Made by a program: the position numbers and the translations under genes. A stretch of 64,000 nucleotides of DNA from Anticarsia gemmatalis (taxonomy: Eukaryota > Arthropoda > Insecta > Lepidoptera > Erebidae): assembly GCF_050436995.1 (NCBI RefSeq), contig NC_134765.1, positions 3,995,501-4,059,500 of the forward strand. The letters run 5' to 3'. Within the stretch, counting starts at the first letter, position 1. Each line of letters begins with the position of its first letter. The notes below the pieces were generated by a model. It saw only the letters and a list, made by a program, of their open reading frames with translations. It did no database searches and was not told the origin of the DNA. Below are positions 43,656-55,619 of the stretch, in pieces.

Positions 43656-46600
43656 ATGTGGCTCTACATAAAAATGAATAAATTTCTGATTCAAATAGCG
43701 TGGAAAGGTGAGCTTTAAGATTTGAATAATAATAATAATTTAATGAGAGAATATTATCATATCATAATTATATAAAAATAATACAATATCTGAAATCTTG
43801 ATAGTAATGTGACATCATAAAATTTTATCATTGTCTTGGTTCGATTTAAAATATTGAATCTGAAAAACATTTGTTTTAATTTCTCTTACTGTCTATCAAG
43901 GTGTATATTAATCAAATAAATCCTTACAGAGCGGGTTCGTTGTATGTAATCTTTAAAATAAAACAAACAACAAAAACAATGACCACGCAACATCTCGCGG
44001 CTTTCTGAGAAACGGAGAGCCGTTACATGTTCTGATAAAGTGTGCGGTTCAGTGTTAGCGGAAGAAAATAATACCTAAATGTACAAAAATATTAAAATTT
44101 GTATGATTATTTTCTTTACAAAAATTGAGAAGATCTTCTGTGAGAATTTCAGATGGTTACAGGAGATATTAAATCGAATGGGCTCCTTTTTGAATCAGAC
44201 GACTCTCGACGGTGCTCTAGTCCATACTAATATTATAAATGCGAAAGTAACTCTGTCTGTCTGTCTGCTACTCAATCACGCCTAAACTACTGAACCAATT
44301 TGCATGAAATTTGGTATGGAGATATTTTGATACCCGAGAAAGGACATAGGCTACTTTTTACCCCGGGAAAATGACGCATTTCCCGGGAAAATTCAGGTGG
44401 CGAACGAAGTCGCGAATAATCGATGTTATAATGACATTGAATTAACAAAATTCCGTTGTCATGGCAACTGTTTTAATGGCGGATATGCCTTAGCGCGACT
44501 TCGTAATATTAAGAGATATAAATAATTTTGAGAATATTTTTCGTGAAAAAAGCATATTTTATATCATCACGCTACGACCAATAGGAGCAGAGTAACAGTG
44601 ACGCAAGCGAAGTTGCGCGGGTCAGCTAGTTTTCTATATAACGAGTACGGATAGATACTACATTATTCAATCAAAACTCGAATGATAATATAGAAATTGA
44701 TTTTGCTAGGACAATTTCAGCTGACTGCATGCTGACCAAGAGCAGTTAATGGGTTTGGAAACTAAAGTAGAGACTTGCCATGGAAAACGTAAAAAAGCTA
44801 AAAAATATGTTAATGCCTGTAAAAATTTTACAGCTTAATCATTTTCATAACTATAATATTCTCCGTTAAACGCTTACAGTGGGGCCATACGTAAAAAAGT
44901 CCAACCGATCGAGATTCCTACTTCATATTTCATTTTGTGAAGCGTATGGATGGAGTTGAATTATTCAAATTCATTTAATATCGGTACGATATCAATATGG
45001 ATAATAATACAAGTATTTTATAGCGCAAGAACAGCGCATCTAAGTACTTAGTTCGTCCATTTAGGCAGTTTAGTGAAGTATAATATTTACATATTTCGCA
45101 CAATAGTTAATGCGGTTACTTTGCCCATACTACCGAGCTGCGTGTCGTGGATTCGAAACCCACTGGGGCAAAAAGAAAACTGATCGGTTTAAATTTAACT
45201 CAATTAAGTTTGTATAATCATTTCTTAGGTACCAATAACCTTTCCAAGTAATGTGCCTAGGTTTTAAAAGTAACTCATAATCATAAGGAGAAAGCCCTGC
45301 CTAAGAGATAAGGTCTCCTACTAAAAGGGTGAGGGATAAAGCCTTGAGCACTACGCTGGCCAAGTGCGGGTTGGGGACTTCGTTGCAATCCCTCAAGAAG
45401 TATTTTATGTTAAAAAAAATATTTTGATAAATTGTTCATTCCATTCAATCATTAAAAACGATGTATGTGCAAATTGGACATAGCGGTTCGCTGTCTTGCT
45501 GTCAATATAATATGGCCACGTGTGGTCGTTGAGTTATTGCATTTAAAACGATCCGGTTTGACTTCAATCAAAACTGCAGTTTTCCTTATTGAAACTGTGT
45601 GTTGTCTGTCTGTAAACTTGCTTTGCATCTCTTTATATGCGAGAGTTCACGAACTTAAGCGTGATCTATAATTTTTACTAATAACTTTATATTTTTTTCG
45701 ATTTGCAGCTAAACTGCTGGATAGCTTTAGGGCATTAGAATATGATATGAATATGTTGTAATTATCACTACTGCTTATGGATAAGTTTCGGATAACCTGA
45801 TAGATAAAATTACGCCAAATTTAAAATAATAATAATAATGTCAGTATTCTTCTTACCTTTAGTTCTTGTTAACTAACCGGTACTTATCCAGAAGTGAACT
45901 CATGAACTGTACTTAAATCTTTGTTTTGTTTAATTTTTCGCAGAGTTACACTAGATCCTGCAATACTTTGGATGGTGGATAATACATTTTTAATTAAATC
46001 TATGCCGTTTTCAGATAATTTATAATTTGTTAAAATAATGCGAATTATGTCTTGTCGTCTTTTGCGAAAGAACAAAAGAAACCGTCTCCGATAACTTTAG
46101 TTTGCGCATTCTCATATTAAATTATAGCCTACTAAAGTACTTACTTTATTACCTTTTAATAGGGAGCGTTTATTTCACTCTATAATGTCGATCTAAACTA
46201 GGAGGCGTAATTAACTACGATTTAAAACTTCTATGTGGAAACTGTATCTATTTCGAGCTGTTTCCGCCATTATTTTAAAACGTTAACCTATTTGGTGTTC
46301 AACCTCATTTCTTTTCTTTAATCTAAAGTAAATTGTAACGTTTATCGTGAAATAACGTGAGACGATCTTTAGGAAAATTAGTTTTAAGGTTTTGATGCAG
46401 AGTTGAGTGTCAAAACATATCGTTGGAGAGTAGTGTGGTCTATTAAATGACGATTATTATGGATTAAGTATATTATGTCACGAACACAAGCTATGGTTAT
46501 TATGGTTGAGGAAAAGCTCCAAAATAGGTTTTAAATCGATGTTAATGAATCATAAATACGATAAATGAGAAGGTAATGATTAATTTATGATTCCCGACGT

Positions 46601-46846
46601 TTCGGCCAACTCACATCATTTTCCAAAAAACTTAATTTTTATCTCCTTTTTACGGTAAGTTTGAAGTATTATTTATTCTGCACCTTTACTAGCTTTCACT
46701 TAGTAGGTTTATTAGGGTAATGGTGAATATTGATTATTTTCAACTTCAGGTTCATAATGTTGTTTGTCTCCGTGTTGATAGTGGGCCTCATCGGAAATAT
46801 AGTGACAGCTCTAATAATAATCTTCCACCTTTTCTATGAACTATGA
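43656..46846 (+). CDS. candidate three-exon gene for a tail-anchored membrane micropeptide (65 residues)
   Basis: Proposed join 43656-43707, 45709-45757, 46750-46846. Exon A: ATG TGG ..., 17 codons plus one base, donor aaag|gtgagc (good). Exon B: strong acceptor (tttttttcgatttgcag), 15 full codons, donor gtaatt (weak). Exon C: acceptor caacttcag, 31 codons and TGA, with an AATAAA that overlaps the stop. Phases 1 and 2 match at both junctions. The product would be a 33-residue hydrophilic head (MNKFLIQIAWK, KLLDSFRALEYDMNM) and a C-terminal hydrophobic helix (FIMLFVSVLIVGLIGNIVTA, LIIIFHLFYEL). A second in-frame Met at residue 7 could be the start. I do not recognise a family. Exon C is the most coding-like part; the join is inference. 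A repeat element lies in the first intron. Confidence 0.4.
44222..44630 (-). repeat. interspersed repeat, 'actagctgacccgcgcaact' family (copy in candidate gene intron)
   Basis: Reads on the minus strand from actagctgacccgcgcaact (at 44,630) to taatattagtatgga (at 44,222), with a (CAGA)n tract before the end. It closely matches the plus-strand copy at 56,924-57,406, including the internal ttcccgggaaaatgcgtcat-type segment. No open reading frame. Confidence 0.85.
45098..45172 (+). repeat. tRNA-derived SINE-like fragment
   Basis: gagctgcgtgtcgtggattc, then gaaacccactggggc. ggattcgaaacc resembles an RNA polymerase III B box. It has no cloverleaf, so it is not a tRNA gene. Confidence 0.4.
45285..45400 (+). 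repeat. 'cccactgctgggcaa' family repeat, diverged copy
   Basis: Shares tacgctggccaagtgcgggt, ggggacttcg and the ending ccctcaagaag with other copies. It lies in the first intron of the candidate micropeptide gene. Confidence 0.6.
46580..46625 (+). repeat. 'ttcccgacgtttcggcc' repeat fragment
   Basis: atgattcccgacgtttcggc is a recurring word in lepidopteran repeats as I recall it. Truncated and alone here. Confidence 0.35.
46750..46846 (+). CDS. terminal exon encoding a hydrophobic helix
   Basis: Acceptor ttcaacttcag, then phase 2 entry and 31 codons forming an almost unbroken hydrophobic segment with GLIGN in the middle, ending HLFYEL and TGA. AATAAA at 46,846-46,851 follows at once. Even if the upstream exons are wrong, this looks like the last exon of a membrane-protein gene. 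Confidence 0.45.
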
Positions 46847-47204
46847 ATAAAACCGATGGGCGTGCCAAATTCACAGAGTATGAATGAGTTATCTAATGAA
46901 TGAATTGTATGTTAATCTGAAACTATTTAGCGAGTGCAGCCAAACGGAAGAGAGTGAGTATACTATTAATAGATCCAGGATATTGTTTTTGAAGGATATT
47001 TACTACTAAGAGTAATCTCTTAGTAAACTAGTTAACTTTCTAATAAGTTGAATGTTCGGGAATGGAGTATTACCAATGAACTCAGATGGTTTTCCCAAGA
47101 TGGTAGACGTTTTCATTGTAACATTTCAGAATGGTTTTGCACTACCTATCAGTATCTTTCTTTAACCCGGACAAGTGTCTTTACTGTCAAACTCTATCAT
47201 TATA

Positions 47205-47320
47205 AATTTAACCCATTAATGTCCCACTGCTGGGCAAGGGTCTCCTCCCGTAATGAGGGAGCGATTAGGCCTTGAGTCCACCACGCTGGCCATGTGCGGG
47301 TTGGGGAAATTAGGACTTCG
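47205..47320 (+). repeat. 'cccactgctgggcaa' family repeat
   Basis: acccattaatgtcccactgc to ccacgctggccatgtgcggg and ttggggaaattaggacttcg. At least five other full or partial copies lie in the window. A common lepidopteran interspersed family from memory; class uncertain. Confidence 0.7.
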
Positions 47321-47735
47321 TAAGACCAACTTAGAGAGAGTTGGCGCTTAAAATAGGGAATTTTGGAGCAGTGAACAAAGAGTGCTGAAAAAAAATCGCA
47401 TATAACTATTATTTGTCTATCCTATAGGTCACTTATACTCTATAACCCAAATACCTACTTGCAAATCCTCCTAATATTTGTCATCATTGGAGTCGTATTA
47501 TCAAAAACCGATTAGATACATTCGACACAATTATATACAGTTTTTTATCACCATGTTGACATTGCATCGTATTCGCTCTATCATGTTATCGCATTTCTTC
47601 GATTGCACGACACGTACAGATATCGTTTATCGGTCACAGATGTCTATTGATAACAGTAATAGAGGCCTCGGTTTTGTAGAAAGGCTTTTGCGAACAAATT
47701 CTGAAAATAACAACCTTAAATAGAGAATAATCTTA

Positions 47736-48053
47736 GGGTGGTATCCTGGTCCGAGAGGTGGGGGTGTGCTGTGTGTTCCTGGCATGCCCCCTTGAAGTGG
47801 AGAGCTAGGGGGGGCAATCTCCATGCCCGCCCCCGCTCGAAGGTGGGCCCGCATCCAAGGCGGGCTGTCACCGGCTGGGACGCGGAGTATCCAATTGGAG
47901 GTACCGTGTCCTGGCCACTTTATGGTGACTATTGAAGGAACACCGTCAGGTTTTTAGTCGGTATGCCCAAAAAGCCGGAACGCCTAGCCGGCGGGAGAGC
48001 CCGACAGACCCCCGTTTCCTACCCGAAAAAAAAAAAAAAAGGGTGGTATCCTG
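47736..48053 (+). mobile_element. polyadenylated retroposon (SINE-like or 5'-truncated LINE) with 13-bp target duplication
   Basis: Element 47,749-48,040 (292 bases) ends in a run of 15 A (48,026-48,040). It is flanked by direct repeats gggtggtatcctg at 47,736-47,748 and 48,041-48,053. The body is strikingly GC-rich (tgcccgcccccgctcgaagg). Such a tail and duplication mark target-primed reverse transcription. The 3' part (ggtatgcccaaaaagccgga) resembles 3' ends of R1-clade-type LINEs as I recall them; the class is not settled. Confidence 0.85.
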
Positions 48054-48240
48054 AAAGCGGTTATTATAATTATTCTTTTAAAATATTTTCTGGATCAACT
48101 GCTCTTCTTAGTTTTTACTGGAAGATGTTTCTACTTAGTAATCTATTCAGAATTGCAATTGGACTTCAACTAAAATATTAGTTTTCAAAGTCCTAAAGTA
48201 GGAATTCGTATAGCAAAAGTGGTCCATAATGGTTTTTTTA

Positions 48241-48368
48241 AACGCGTTACTGTCCTACCTCAATGCTGCGCAAGAGTCTCCTCTCAAACGAAGGAGGGGT
48301 AAGGGTTGAACCTTCCACGCTGGCCAAACACTGCAGATTGGGGACTTTACATAATATCCTCAAGAAAT
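48241..48368 (+). repeat. 'cccactgctgggcaa' family repeat, diverged copy
   Basis: Shares gctgcgcaagagtctcctct, cacgctggcc, ttggggactt and tcctcaagaaa with the other copies. Confidence 0.6.
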
Positions 48369-48939
48369 TTGCAAAAAACAGCAATATTTTTTTACAACTA
48401 TTTTTTATTATTATTTAAGTACTTACATAGTATAAACAGCTGATACATAATTTTGTTGATCATGCTCGTGCCGCATTATTGCGCATATGAAGGTCTAGGA
48501 CGTGACATTATATTGCAAAGTGTGAATTGTTCTCAATGATGTTTCAATCATTGCAATTATTGTAATGCGTGTTATATTTAAATATGTTTTAATGGTTTTT
48601 TAAGCGTTAAATATTCTATTTTTTTATTGATTGGAGAAGACGTGGTTCTTCGGTCGCTGGTTAAAACTGTAGTAGGTAGAATTTTAGTGGTTTGAATATA
48701 TTAACGGACTTAGTTTACGGCGATTATATTTGGCTGCCAATCTTTGTGTTCGGGATTCCATGTGATCCTAGGTGAAGAAGATGTTTATGACAGTGGCCAT
48801 ATTTCATATTATTATGCTAGTAAGTGCATAGAGTTTCGCTCTACGTTATTTGTAGCAAAACAGACATGAATAAGAGTCATATTTCCCGGATCAAGTGTAT
48901 TGCTTTATATTTCATAAATATATTGACATAAAATCGTGC

Positions 48940-49010
48940 CTTCTAATTCCTATAGGAGTAGGTAGAGACCAAAGAACACCACTTGGTATATCCTTATTAT
49001 AGTATTCCAC
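48940..49010 (-). repeat. 'accaaagaacgccactt' family repeat
   Basis: ctataggagtaggtagagac, then caaagaacaccacttggtat. Same orientation as the 19.9-kb copy. Confidence 0.55.
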
Positions 49011-50229
49011 TATTATTGGTACCTTACAGAGTAACTACAATCTTCATCGTGGAGTTGTCGAATGTCAAATCGAACCTAATCATAATATCGTACCAAACAA
49101 GTTTCAAAGTTAGATAACTTTTTCAGTTCTAGAACTGAGTAGACCTTTCTCCATAGAGTCTAGACTGAAATTATCAGTTAAACGTGTTCGCCACGCCTCC
49201 CAATTCAATAGGGTAAGTAGGTTAGATTACGTCGGCAAAAACCGGGTTTCGTGGTGCAATTCCGAAAAAGAGTTTTGTTGTTTGATATGTTTACTCTTGC
49301 TTGCAAATGTATGTTATATGAGACTTAGAAATAAATTTGTGGAAGACAGAATATACTTACCTACCTGAGAATATTTTATTGTGATGCTTTATTGATAAAA
49401 AGACATTAGACTTATGTTTTAACTTACGCAATGGGATGGATAAATGAAGTTTTCTATTTCATTTTGAGCATTTTATCGGTTACCATTGCACAAGCTCTGC
49501 TTAGTTTGGAATCAGTTGACCGTGTGTGAGTTGTCCAATGATATTTATAATTATTTTAAGCATTACGAGTCACTAAGAAATAGTGATTTTGGCGATCCTT
49601 TGCAGTATGAAAACACCAATTCCGATTGTTGCTAAACATAATTTATATTCTAGAACTACGAAGAATGACGTAAAACTCTTTAATAACGACTCTCGTAAAA
49701 TAAGTACACGTAGACTGTTTTATTTAGTTTAATTACAACAATAAAACTATTTAAACTGCAGCAATTCTTGAGCAATGCACGTATAAACAAACAAACGTTT
49801 TGTTCGTGTAAGAACAGTAAACGAACATAATCCGTGATAGTAGCTATTATCTAATTAAAGTCACAACGATTCTGAGAATCAGCGTTATCATTTATTTTGA
49901 AAACGTTTTGTAGAGATATCGAAGAGATATACTTAATTTAATATTTAGTCTATGTTTTAGTTCTATCCGTAGGCCTTCTTTCAAAGTGGAGAGGTTAGAC
50001 CCTCTGTACTCTGGACGAAACTTTTCATCTTTTCAAGAACTGATTGATTCTTTTATTTTAAAGAGTTTCAAAATATGCGTTCGTTTAATAGCGATTGTTT
50101 CTTTCACCGTTATCAGTAGTGATTTTGGTTATTCTTTTGCGTACTGTGTATTGTGTGAGCTAAGATTCAGAATATAAAGATTAAATAACAATGCGAGTAA
50201 GAGTATTAAGAAACTCGCATATATCCACT

Positions 50230-50335
50230 GTGAAGTGAGTGTGTATCGTTCGCGATCGCGTCTGGTCACGACTTACGATATTCATTCGACGTTTGGAAGA
50301 CAAGGCGACGGCGCTGGCGACCGGTTCGGTCAGTT
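50230..50335 (+). promoter_or_regulatory. CpG-rich promoter-like segment
   Basis: GC- and CpG-rich against an AT-rich background. Contains cgaccggttcggTCAGTTtt, in which TCAGTT (50,330-50,335) fits the arthropod initiator, followed by gatcggccagcgccg and ctcgcgcacgcatc. It lies just before a sequence with a consensus splice donor. Confidence 0.45.
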
Positions 50336-50621
50336 TTAGATCGGCCAGCGCCGAACACGCCGCGCTCGCGCACGCATCAACGAACAAACGTTTTAAATCA
50401 CAAAAACATTAGTATTATAAATAAAATCGTGTCACAGTGCTTCGAATAACAACAGTTCTCAACACTACAAACTGTGTTTGATTTTTTTTGATATCGTATG
50501 TTTTTTTGCAAGTTTGCGTCCTGTGTTGTGTTAAGTTGGAACGGGTGAACTTGGTATCCGTACGGGTCTCGGCATCTCGTGTCGATTAGTACAGCGATTT
50601 ATCTTGATTCAACAAAAAGTT
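50332..50621 (+). other. likely non-coding first exon (5' UTR) of a + strand gene continuing beyond the window
   Basis: From the initiator at 50,330 the sequence keeps intermediate GC content until a perfect donor, agtt|gtaagt, at 50,622. It has only a short upstream frame (ATG near 50,498, 16 codons). No coding exon is visible downstream in the remaining 13 kb, so the gene body would lie past 64,000. Identity is unknown. Confidence 0.35.
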
Positions 50622-52839
50622 GTAAGTAGATTTACTCGTGAGCTTTCTTTATTGTTTTCGTTTTGGTGTTGGCGTGTCTGAAATATGTGTAGTTTATCGA
50701 CGCGTACGTAGATACGAAGCAAAGACCTCTTGTTTGAAGTCAATGTAGCTTAATTTCCATTTCTGATATGAATGCGTTTGAGACTTGCACTTACTTTCTT
50801 ATTAGAGGTTATTTTCAGTCAACAACAACTAGTATAAAGTTCCATCAAGTTTTCTTTAGTCTTGAGTTTATGAAGTGTCATTCAACTCTACGAAACATTG
50901 ATAAAATTTGCATTGAGTGAGATAAATCGCGCTTTGCAATCAGATATGACAGGCCATTCAAAATTGCTGTGCAAAATTGCACGCAATTTGTTTTTGAAAA
51001 CATCATCATATAGTTAACTTCTCTACTTAACTAAAGCTTGGTTTTATAACTAAACGATAACTGTAGTATAACTTTATCTTATAGTTAAAGAGTCTGATTA
51101 AAATAGCTATCGGAAACTTATCTGAAGGTGCAAACAGCCAGCAATTCATCTCATGCTTGTTACGTGTTCATAATGACATCAGAGGGGTCGTTATACCATA
51201 GAGCACATTAATCGCGGTTGAAATAAAAGTAGCGTTTAAGCTCTACAATAGAGCTTTGATTCATAGATGGATTTCAATAAGCTATCATTAGTAAGGAGTT
51301 GTTTACTATAGTTTTGGTGATGAAGTATGTAGTTTTAGTGATGCATTATATTTTGTGCTTTTTGCAAAAGTACAGTTGCTTGGTAACTATAATATTAGAT
51401 CTGTATTTTACCGAAGATGGATTGAAAGCAGTCGAAAGTATTTGTTATTAATAACTTATTGGTTTTAATAACAATATCTTGCAGTAATAGTTAGCGGTAA
51501 AATTATATTGTAGAGCTTGCAAACAGTTTGTTGCATACAGGTTTAAAAAATATGATTTGCTCAGTACAACACCATATTCGTTTTGGTCATTTAATCAAGA
51601 AAATAAATTAGAGTTCATTACTTGTTTTGATATATTTTTTTGACATTCGATCTACTTATTCCATCATCATATTCCAGATTAAATCATTTGTTCATAAACT
51701 TCACAGTAATAAAGTTTATAAAAATAGTAACATTTTACGAATATTTTTTTTTGTTCAACATAGTGTATTGCTTATTATTTTTGTACTATTTAAATAGAAC
51801 CTGAATCCGAAATCATCCAGGGAACATTTGTATTCCGAATAGATATTACCTGTTATTTTTATACTATTCACTTATGAATCTAAAATTATGTAATACTTCT
51901 ATTTCTGTATCCAAAAGGTTTCATTTAATATTTATGACAGGATTGTAAAGTCAAACTTTAAATGTTCGTCTGGGTCCCTGTTCCCGGTTCAGCGGTAGTT
52001 GAAAACATGTATGACGGGTTTCAAGAGCAGTGCTCTGTGCCTAAATACTTTTATTTATTTTGTTAAGGATTTGTACGAGAGGAGTTTGTTTTATGACCAC
52101 TTTTGAAGGGTTTTGTTTCGGAGTTTTATATTTGTTGGTTTGGAATTGTCGTGATAATTGTTTTTTGCGTAATTGTGTATTATTCAAAAGTCAATTTTAA
52201 AACAAAGATTTCATAAAAATGTGTATAAATACAATTAACTCCGTGACCAAATTTTGTTAAAAATCATTACTCTTCTCTAAATAGAAGAGAAAATCTTTGA
52301 ATCAAAAACTATTAATCTATAAAATCCGTAAAATTCAAATAAAATCCATTAATGTCTTAAACTTTTCCCAAGTTAGCTTGATAATTAAATAGCTTAACTA
52401 CTTGGATTACTAATAACTATTAGCAAGAAGCACACCGTCCATGACTAGGTATGAAGCACACATGTCACATTGACCTCTGATCAGTCCATAAACGCACAGT
52501 CGTGATAATACACATTACAAAAGTATTGTAATACACCGATAGCTGTCTCCACGGAGAGCACGTTCCTAGAACTAAGTGCGTTCTGTCATGCAATCGTTTC
52601 GGTAACAACGGTAACTTGGAGTTACGAAACGAAGAAATTTTATAAAAATTCTTTTGCTTATGAATTTACATATACTTTTGAGTTTTATAATTTTTTATTT
52701 GCCGATAACTAAATTTGTATTTTTTCATCTAATTCTAGACGAATGTTTTTAATTGTAACTCTTAACTTTAGTAAAAATTCTGAGTACTAGAGGCAAAAGC
52801 TGCCTGTAAACTAGAGTAGAGTTGATAAAATAGGGTTTA

Positions 52840-52930
52840 CCAACTTTGCCAACGTAGTGGACTCAAGGCCTAATCCCTCCCTTATTATCCCGGGCGGAGA
52901 CCTGTGCCCAGCAGTGGGACATAAATGGGT
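52840..52930 (-). repeat. 'cccactgctgggcaa' family repeat, inverted copy
   Basis: Plus strand reads aacgtagtggactcaaggcc to gtgcccagcagtgggacata, the reverse complement of the family consensus. Confidence 0.65.
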
Positions 52931-55505
52931 AAAATTGATTTATTTGATAAGTAATAAGATTACTTTCAATCACAACACCCTATTCTAAAAAAATAAGATG
53001 CAATAATTCAATTATGAGTTTCCTTTAATTTGCCACTTTTATTATTAAATCGTTATTAATTACTTAGATTCCATACAACTTATAACAGTTACTAACTTAG
53101 ATACGTAGATCGATGTTATGTTCGTTATGCGTTCGTTAGCACCCTGCTATTTAAACATGCTATTTATTAACAACAAAATGATTAATATGCAATCTTTTAT
53201 TTAGTCTATGTTGAAAAGGGATTGCCCTTTCTATTACAAATAGCAGTTATATAAACTGTTATGCAAGGTTTTGATATAGTATTGCGTTATTTGAGATTAG
53301 CGTGCTAAATAAACAATCGTTAGTATAATCCTTAATGCATTAGATTGGATTAAACTAATTATGTAAGCCGTTTTGAGTGAAGACCCGTATTTAGTTGTGG
53401 GACAGTTATGGGTTATATTGTTAAGTAAGTTTCTATTAAGATTGAGGTAAAGTAGTTATTACTAAGGTCAATTATTAGATGGGTAGCCTCTTGCTTAGAG
53501 TCGGCACGTTGAGCCGTTTGTCTAACCGAGAAAGTGCAGTGGATAATCGCCGTCAGTAATTTTAAATATCCTTACTGGTTGTAATTTATTATTCTATACT
53601 ACTGGTTATAATATTAGAAGTAATTAGAAGCATTTGAAAAAAAATTGCCACAATTACCATTTACAGACTCCTTGACTAAACATTTTAAATCTTAGCAGTT
53701 GACGCTCCAAGCAAAGGCTAACTTCTCAACCGAGACAATATAATACTTCTATCTCACCTTATAATAAATACAATCGCAATGATACCTATGCATTGCTCCA
53801 ACTACATTCCTTATCATAACTGTACAGCAAAAAAACTGACGCAAAAATTTCATTGAAGCCCGAGTTCATTGACCTATAGAGAGCCTAGATAATATTAAAG
53901 TGTATTATAAACATGAAACAGATTAGAGACTTAATTCTCGAGATCATCTGCGTGATTTGTTTGTGTAAGAGAGGGATGGAAGATGTTTTGATGGGGTTAG
54001 AGTGAGATAGAGAAGGAAAAGTATATTTTGTTTGTGGTCTTCAAGCTAGACAATTTAAGTCCTTTCGACTTTTTTTACAAACTGGTATATTGCTAATTGA
54101 TATATTTCGTGATTTGCTGAGCACGGAAACTCTACCGTGGAAGTCTAAAAAATATTTGCAATATCGGTTTTGAGTGGAATACTACTTATGAATGAATTTA
54201 ATTTTCAGTAAGGTTTCATCGAACATGAAAGATCGAGTTTTATTTTTATAACTTATTTTTAAAATGATTAAAATCGGAATTTTTACCCCAACCAAGATTA
54301 CATCCAAGGACTAAAAGCCTTATTTTGTGTCATAGCCTTCATAGAGCGTTCGCAACCAATTCTCCCTTAAAGTGAGTATTTTCGAGGTGCTCTATGAGTG
54401 AGTTCTATGAGATTATTCCTGAGAAGAAACTCAAGCAATCAAAAAATAATAGGCAGAAATTTAGAGAACAATTTTCACAAATTAATTTAATAACGAACAT
54501 CATAATCTTAGTTATTAAATATAATATTAAACGCTTTAATTATAAGTTTCGCAACTCGTTTGAGACCACCACGCGGTTCAATCTGTAGTAAAAAAAGTTC
54601 AAGCAATTAGAAACCTCTTATTAAAAAACATATATTAAATAAATATAACAACTGCTTTGGTGGTCTTGAGAGTAGACTGTGGCTACTGTATGTACTATGA
54701 GTGTGAATTCCTATATTATATTCGCGTATGAATAAAATATTGTATCGATTTGCGATCAGTGTATTTGTTGGAGATTTTTTTGTACTATTGCTGTTAATTT
54801 CCTGTTTTTATGTGTATGGTGGAAGAACCTTACATATAGTAGTAGGTAAATGCCTTCATAGCCTCTGTTTACATCAAAGACAGAGCATGATGTTATGTAT
54901 CCAGTAGAAAAAGAGGTTTTTAATGTTCTTAATGTTTTATAATGCGCTAATAAAATAGCCAAATTCACTATAATGAACTCAAGCGCAATATAATTAAATG
55001 CCGTAGCAGATATCTTCAGCCCCATCGGTTGCCACAATTCCTGAGGACTGAGGACTTATCGCTGTTTACCTCGCTACTTACGGTCAGGTGATTAGAATCA
55101 AATATATCCAATCAGATATCCAATTACTATCAAAATCTTTAAACACATAATAAACTGATCAGCCGCCTCTATCTAGCGCGTTCCTCTTATATAAAGCTCA
55201 ATCTATGAGTTATTAAAATGGTCCTTCGCTAAAGGAGTATAACTACAGGATATTTGAAGCCCGCTATTCTGAATCATTTAAAGACAATTACTACAGATTC
55301 AATTGTAGATAATAGTGACGTCATATAAAATAAATGAATAATAGCTAACCGTAAAATTAAATGGTGGTTAAATGGAACAACGAGCTTTGTTAAGAACTGG
55401 TTTTATGCGTAATCTTTGTAGAGGCGGTAGAATGTTGGAGTGCTATCAAACATATTATGAAATATTACACCTAAGATATAAGACCAACCTAAATGGTAAA
55501 GGATC

Positions 55506-55549
55506 AACGTGGTGGACTCAAGGCCTAACCCCTATCTCATTCTGGGATT
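55506..55549 (-). repeat. 'cccactgctgggcaa' family fragment
   Basis: aacgtggtggactcaaggcc, truncated after a few further bases. It accounts for the C-terminal part of a 62-codon open frame here, which is not a gene. Confidence 0.5.
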
Positions 55550-55564
55550 TTTATTGGTGAGGTT

Positions 55565-55619
55565 GTCTTTAATTAAAGACAAAATCTTTAATTAATTACA
55601 AGCCTAATTAGGCTTGTAA
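55565..55619. repeat. two adjacent perfect palindromes
   Basis: gtctttaattaaagac (55,565-55,580), and a 24-base perfect palindrome at 55,596-55,619 centred on cctaattagg. No loop in either; both could extrude or bind dimers with homeodomain-like TAATTA cores. Confidence 0.6.

Larger units (their letters stand above)
46847..50229. other. repeat-rich intergenic region
   Basis: No gene supported. Contains repeat copies at 47,205-47,320, 48,241-48,368 and 48,940-49,010 and the polyadenylated retroposon at 47,749-48,040. The 63-codon frame at 49,986-50,177 begins at GTG and has no family match that I recognise. Confidence 0.5.

Noticed and set aside
45120..45172. Possible tRNA gene (B-box-like ggattcgaaacc)
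   Set aside because: No acceptor stem or cloverleaf could be built, and the A box is missing. Treated as a SINE-like fragment.
45465..45671. 68-codon frame with hydrophobic stretches near the candidate micropeptide gene
   Set aside because: No splice sites fit the flanking exons. The amino-acid pattern is not convincingly membrane-spanning or family-like.
49986..50177. 63-codon frame beginning ERLDPLYSGRNFSSF
   Set aside because: Starts at GTG and has no family or splice support. Vague resemblance to transposase N-termini was not enough.
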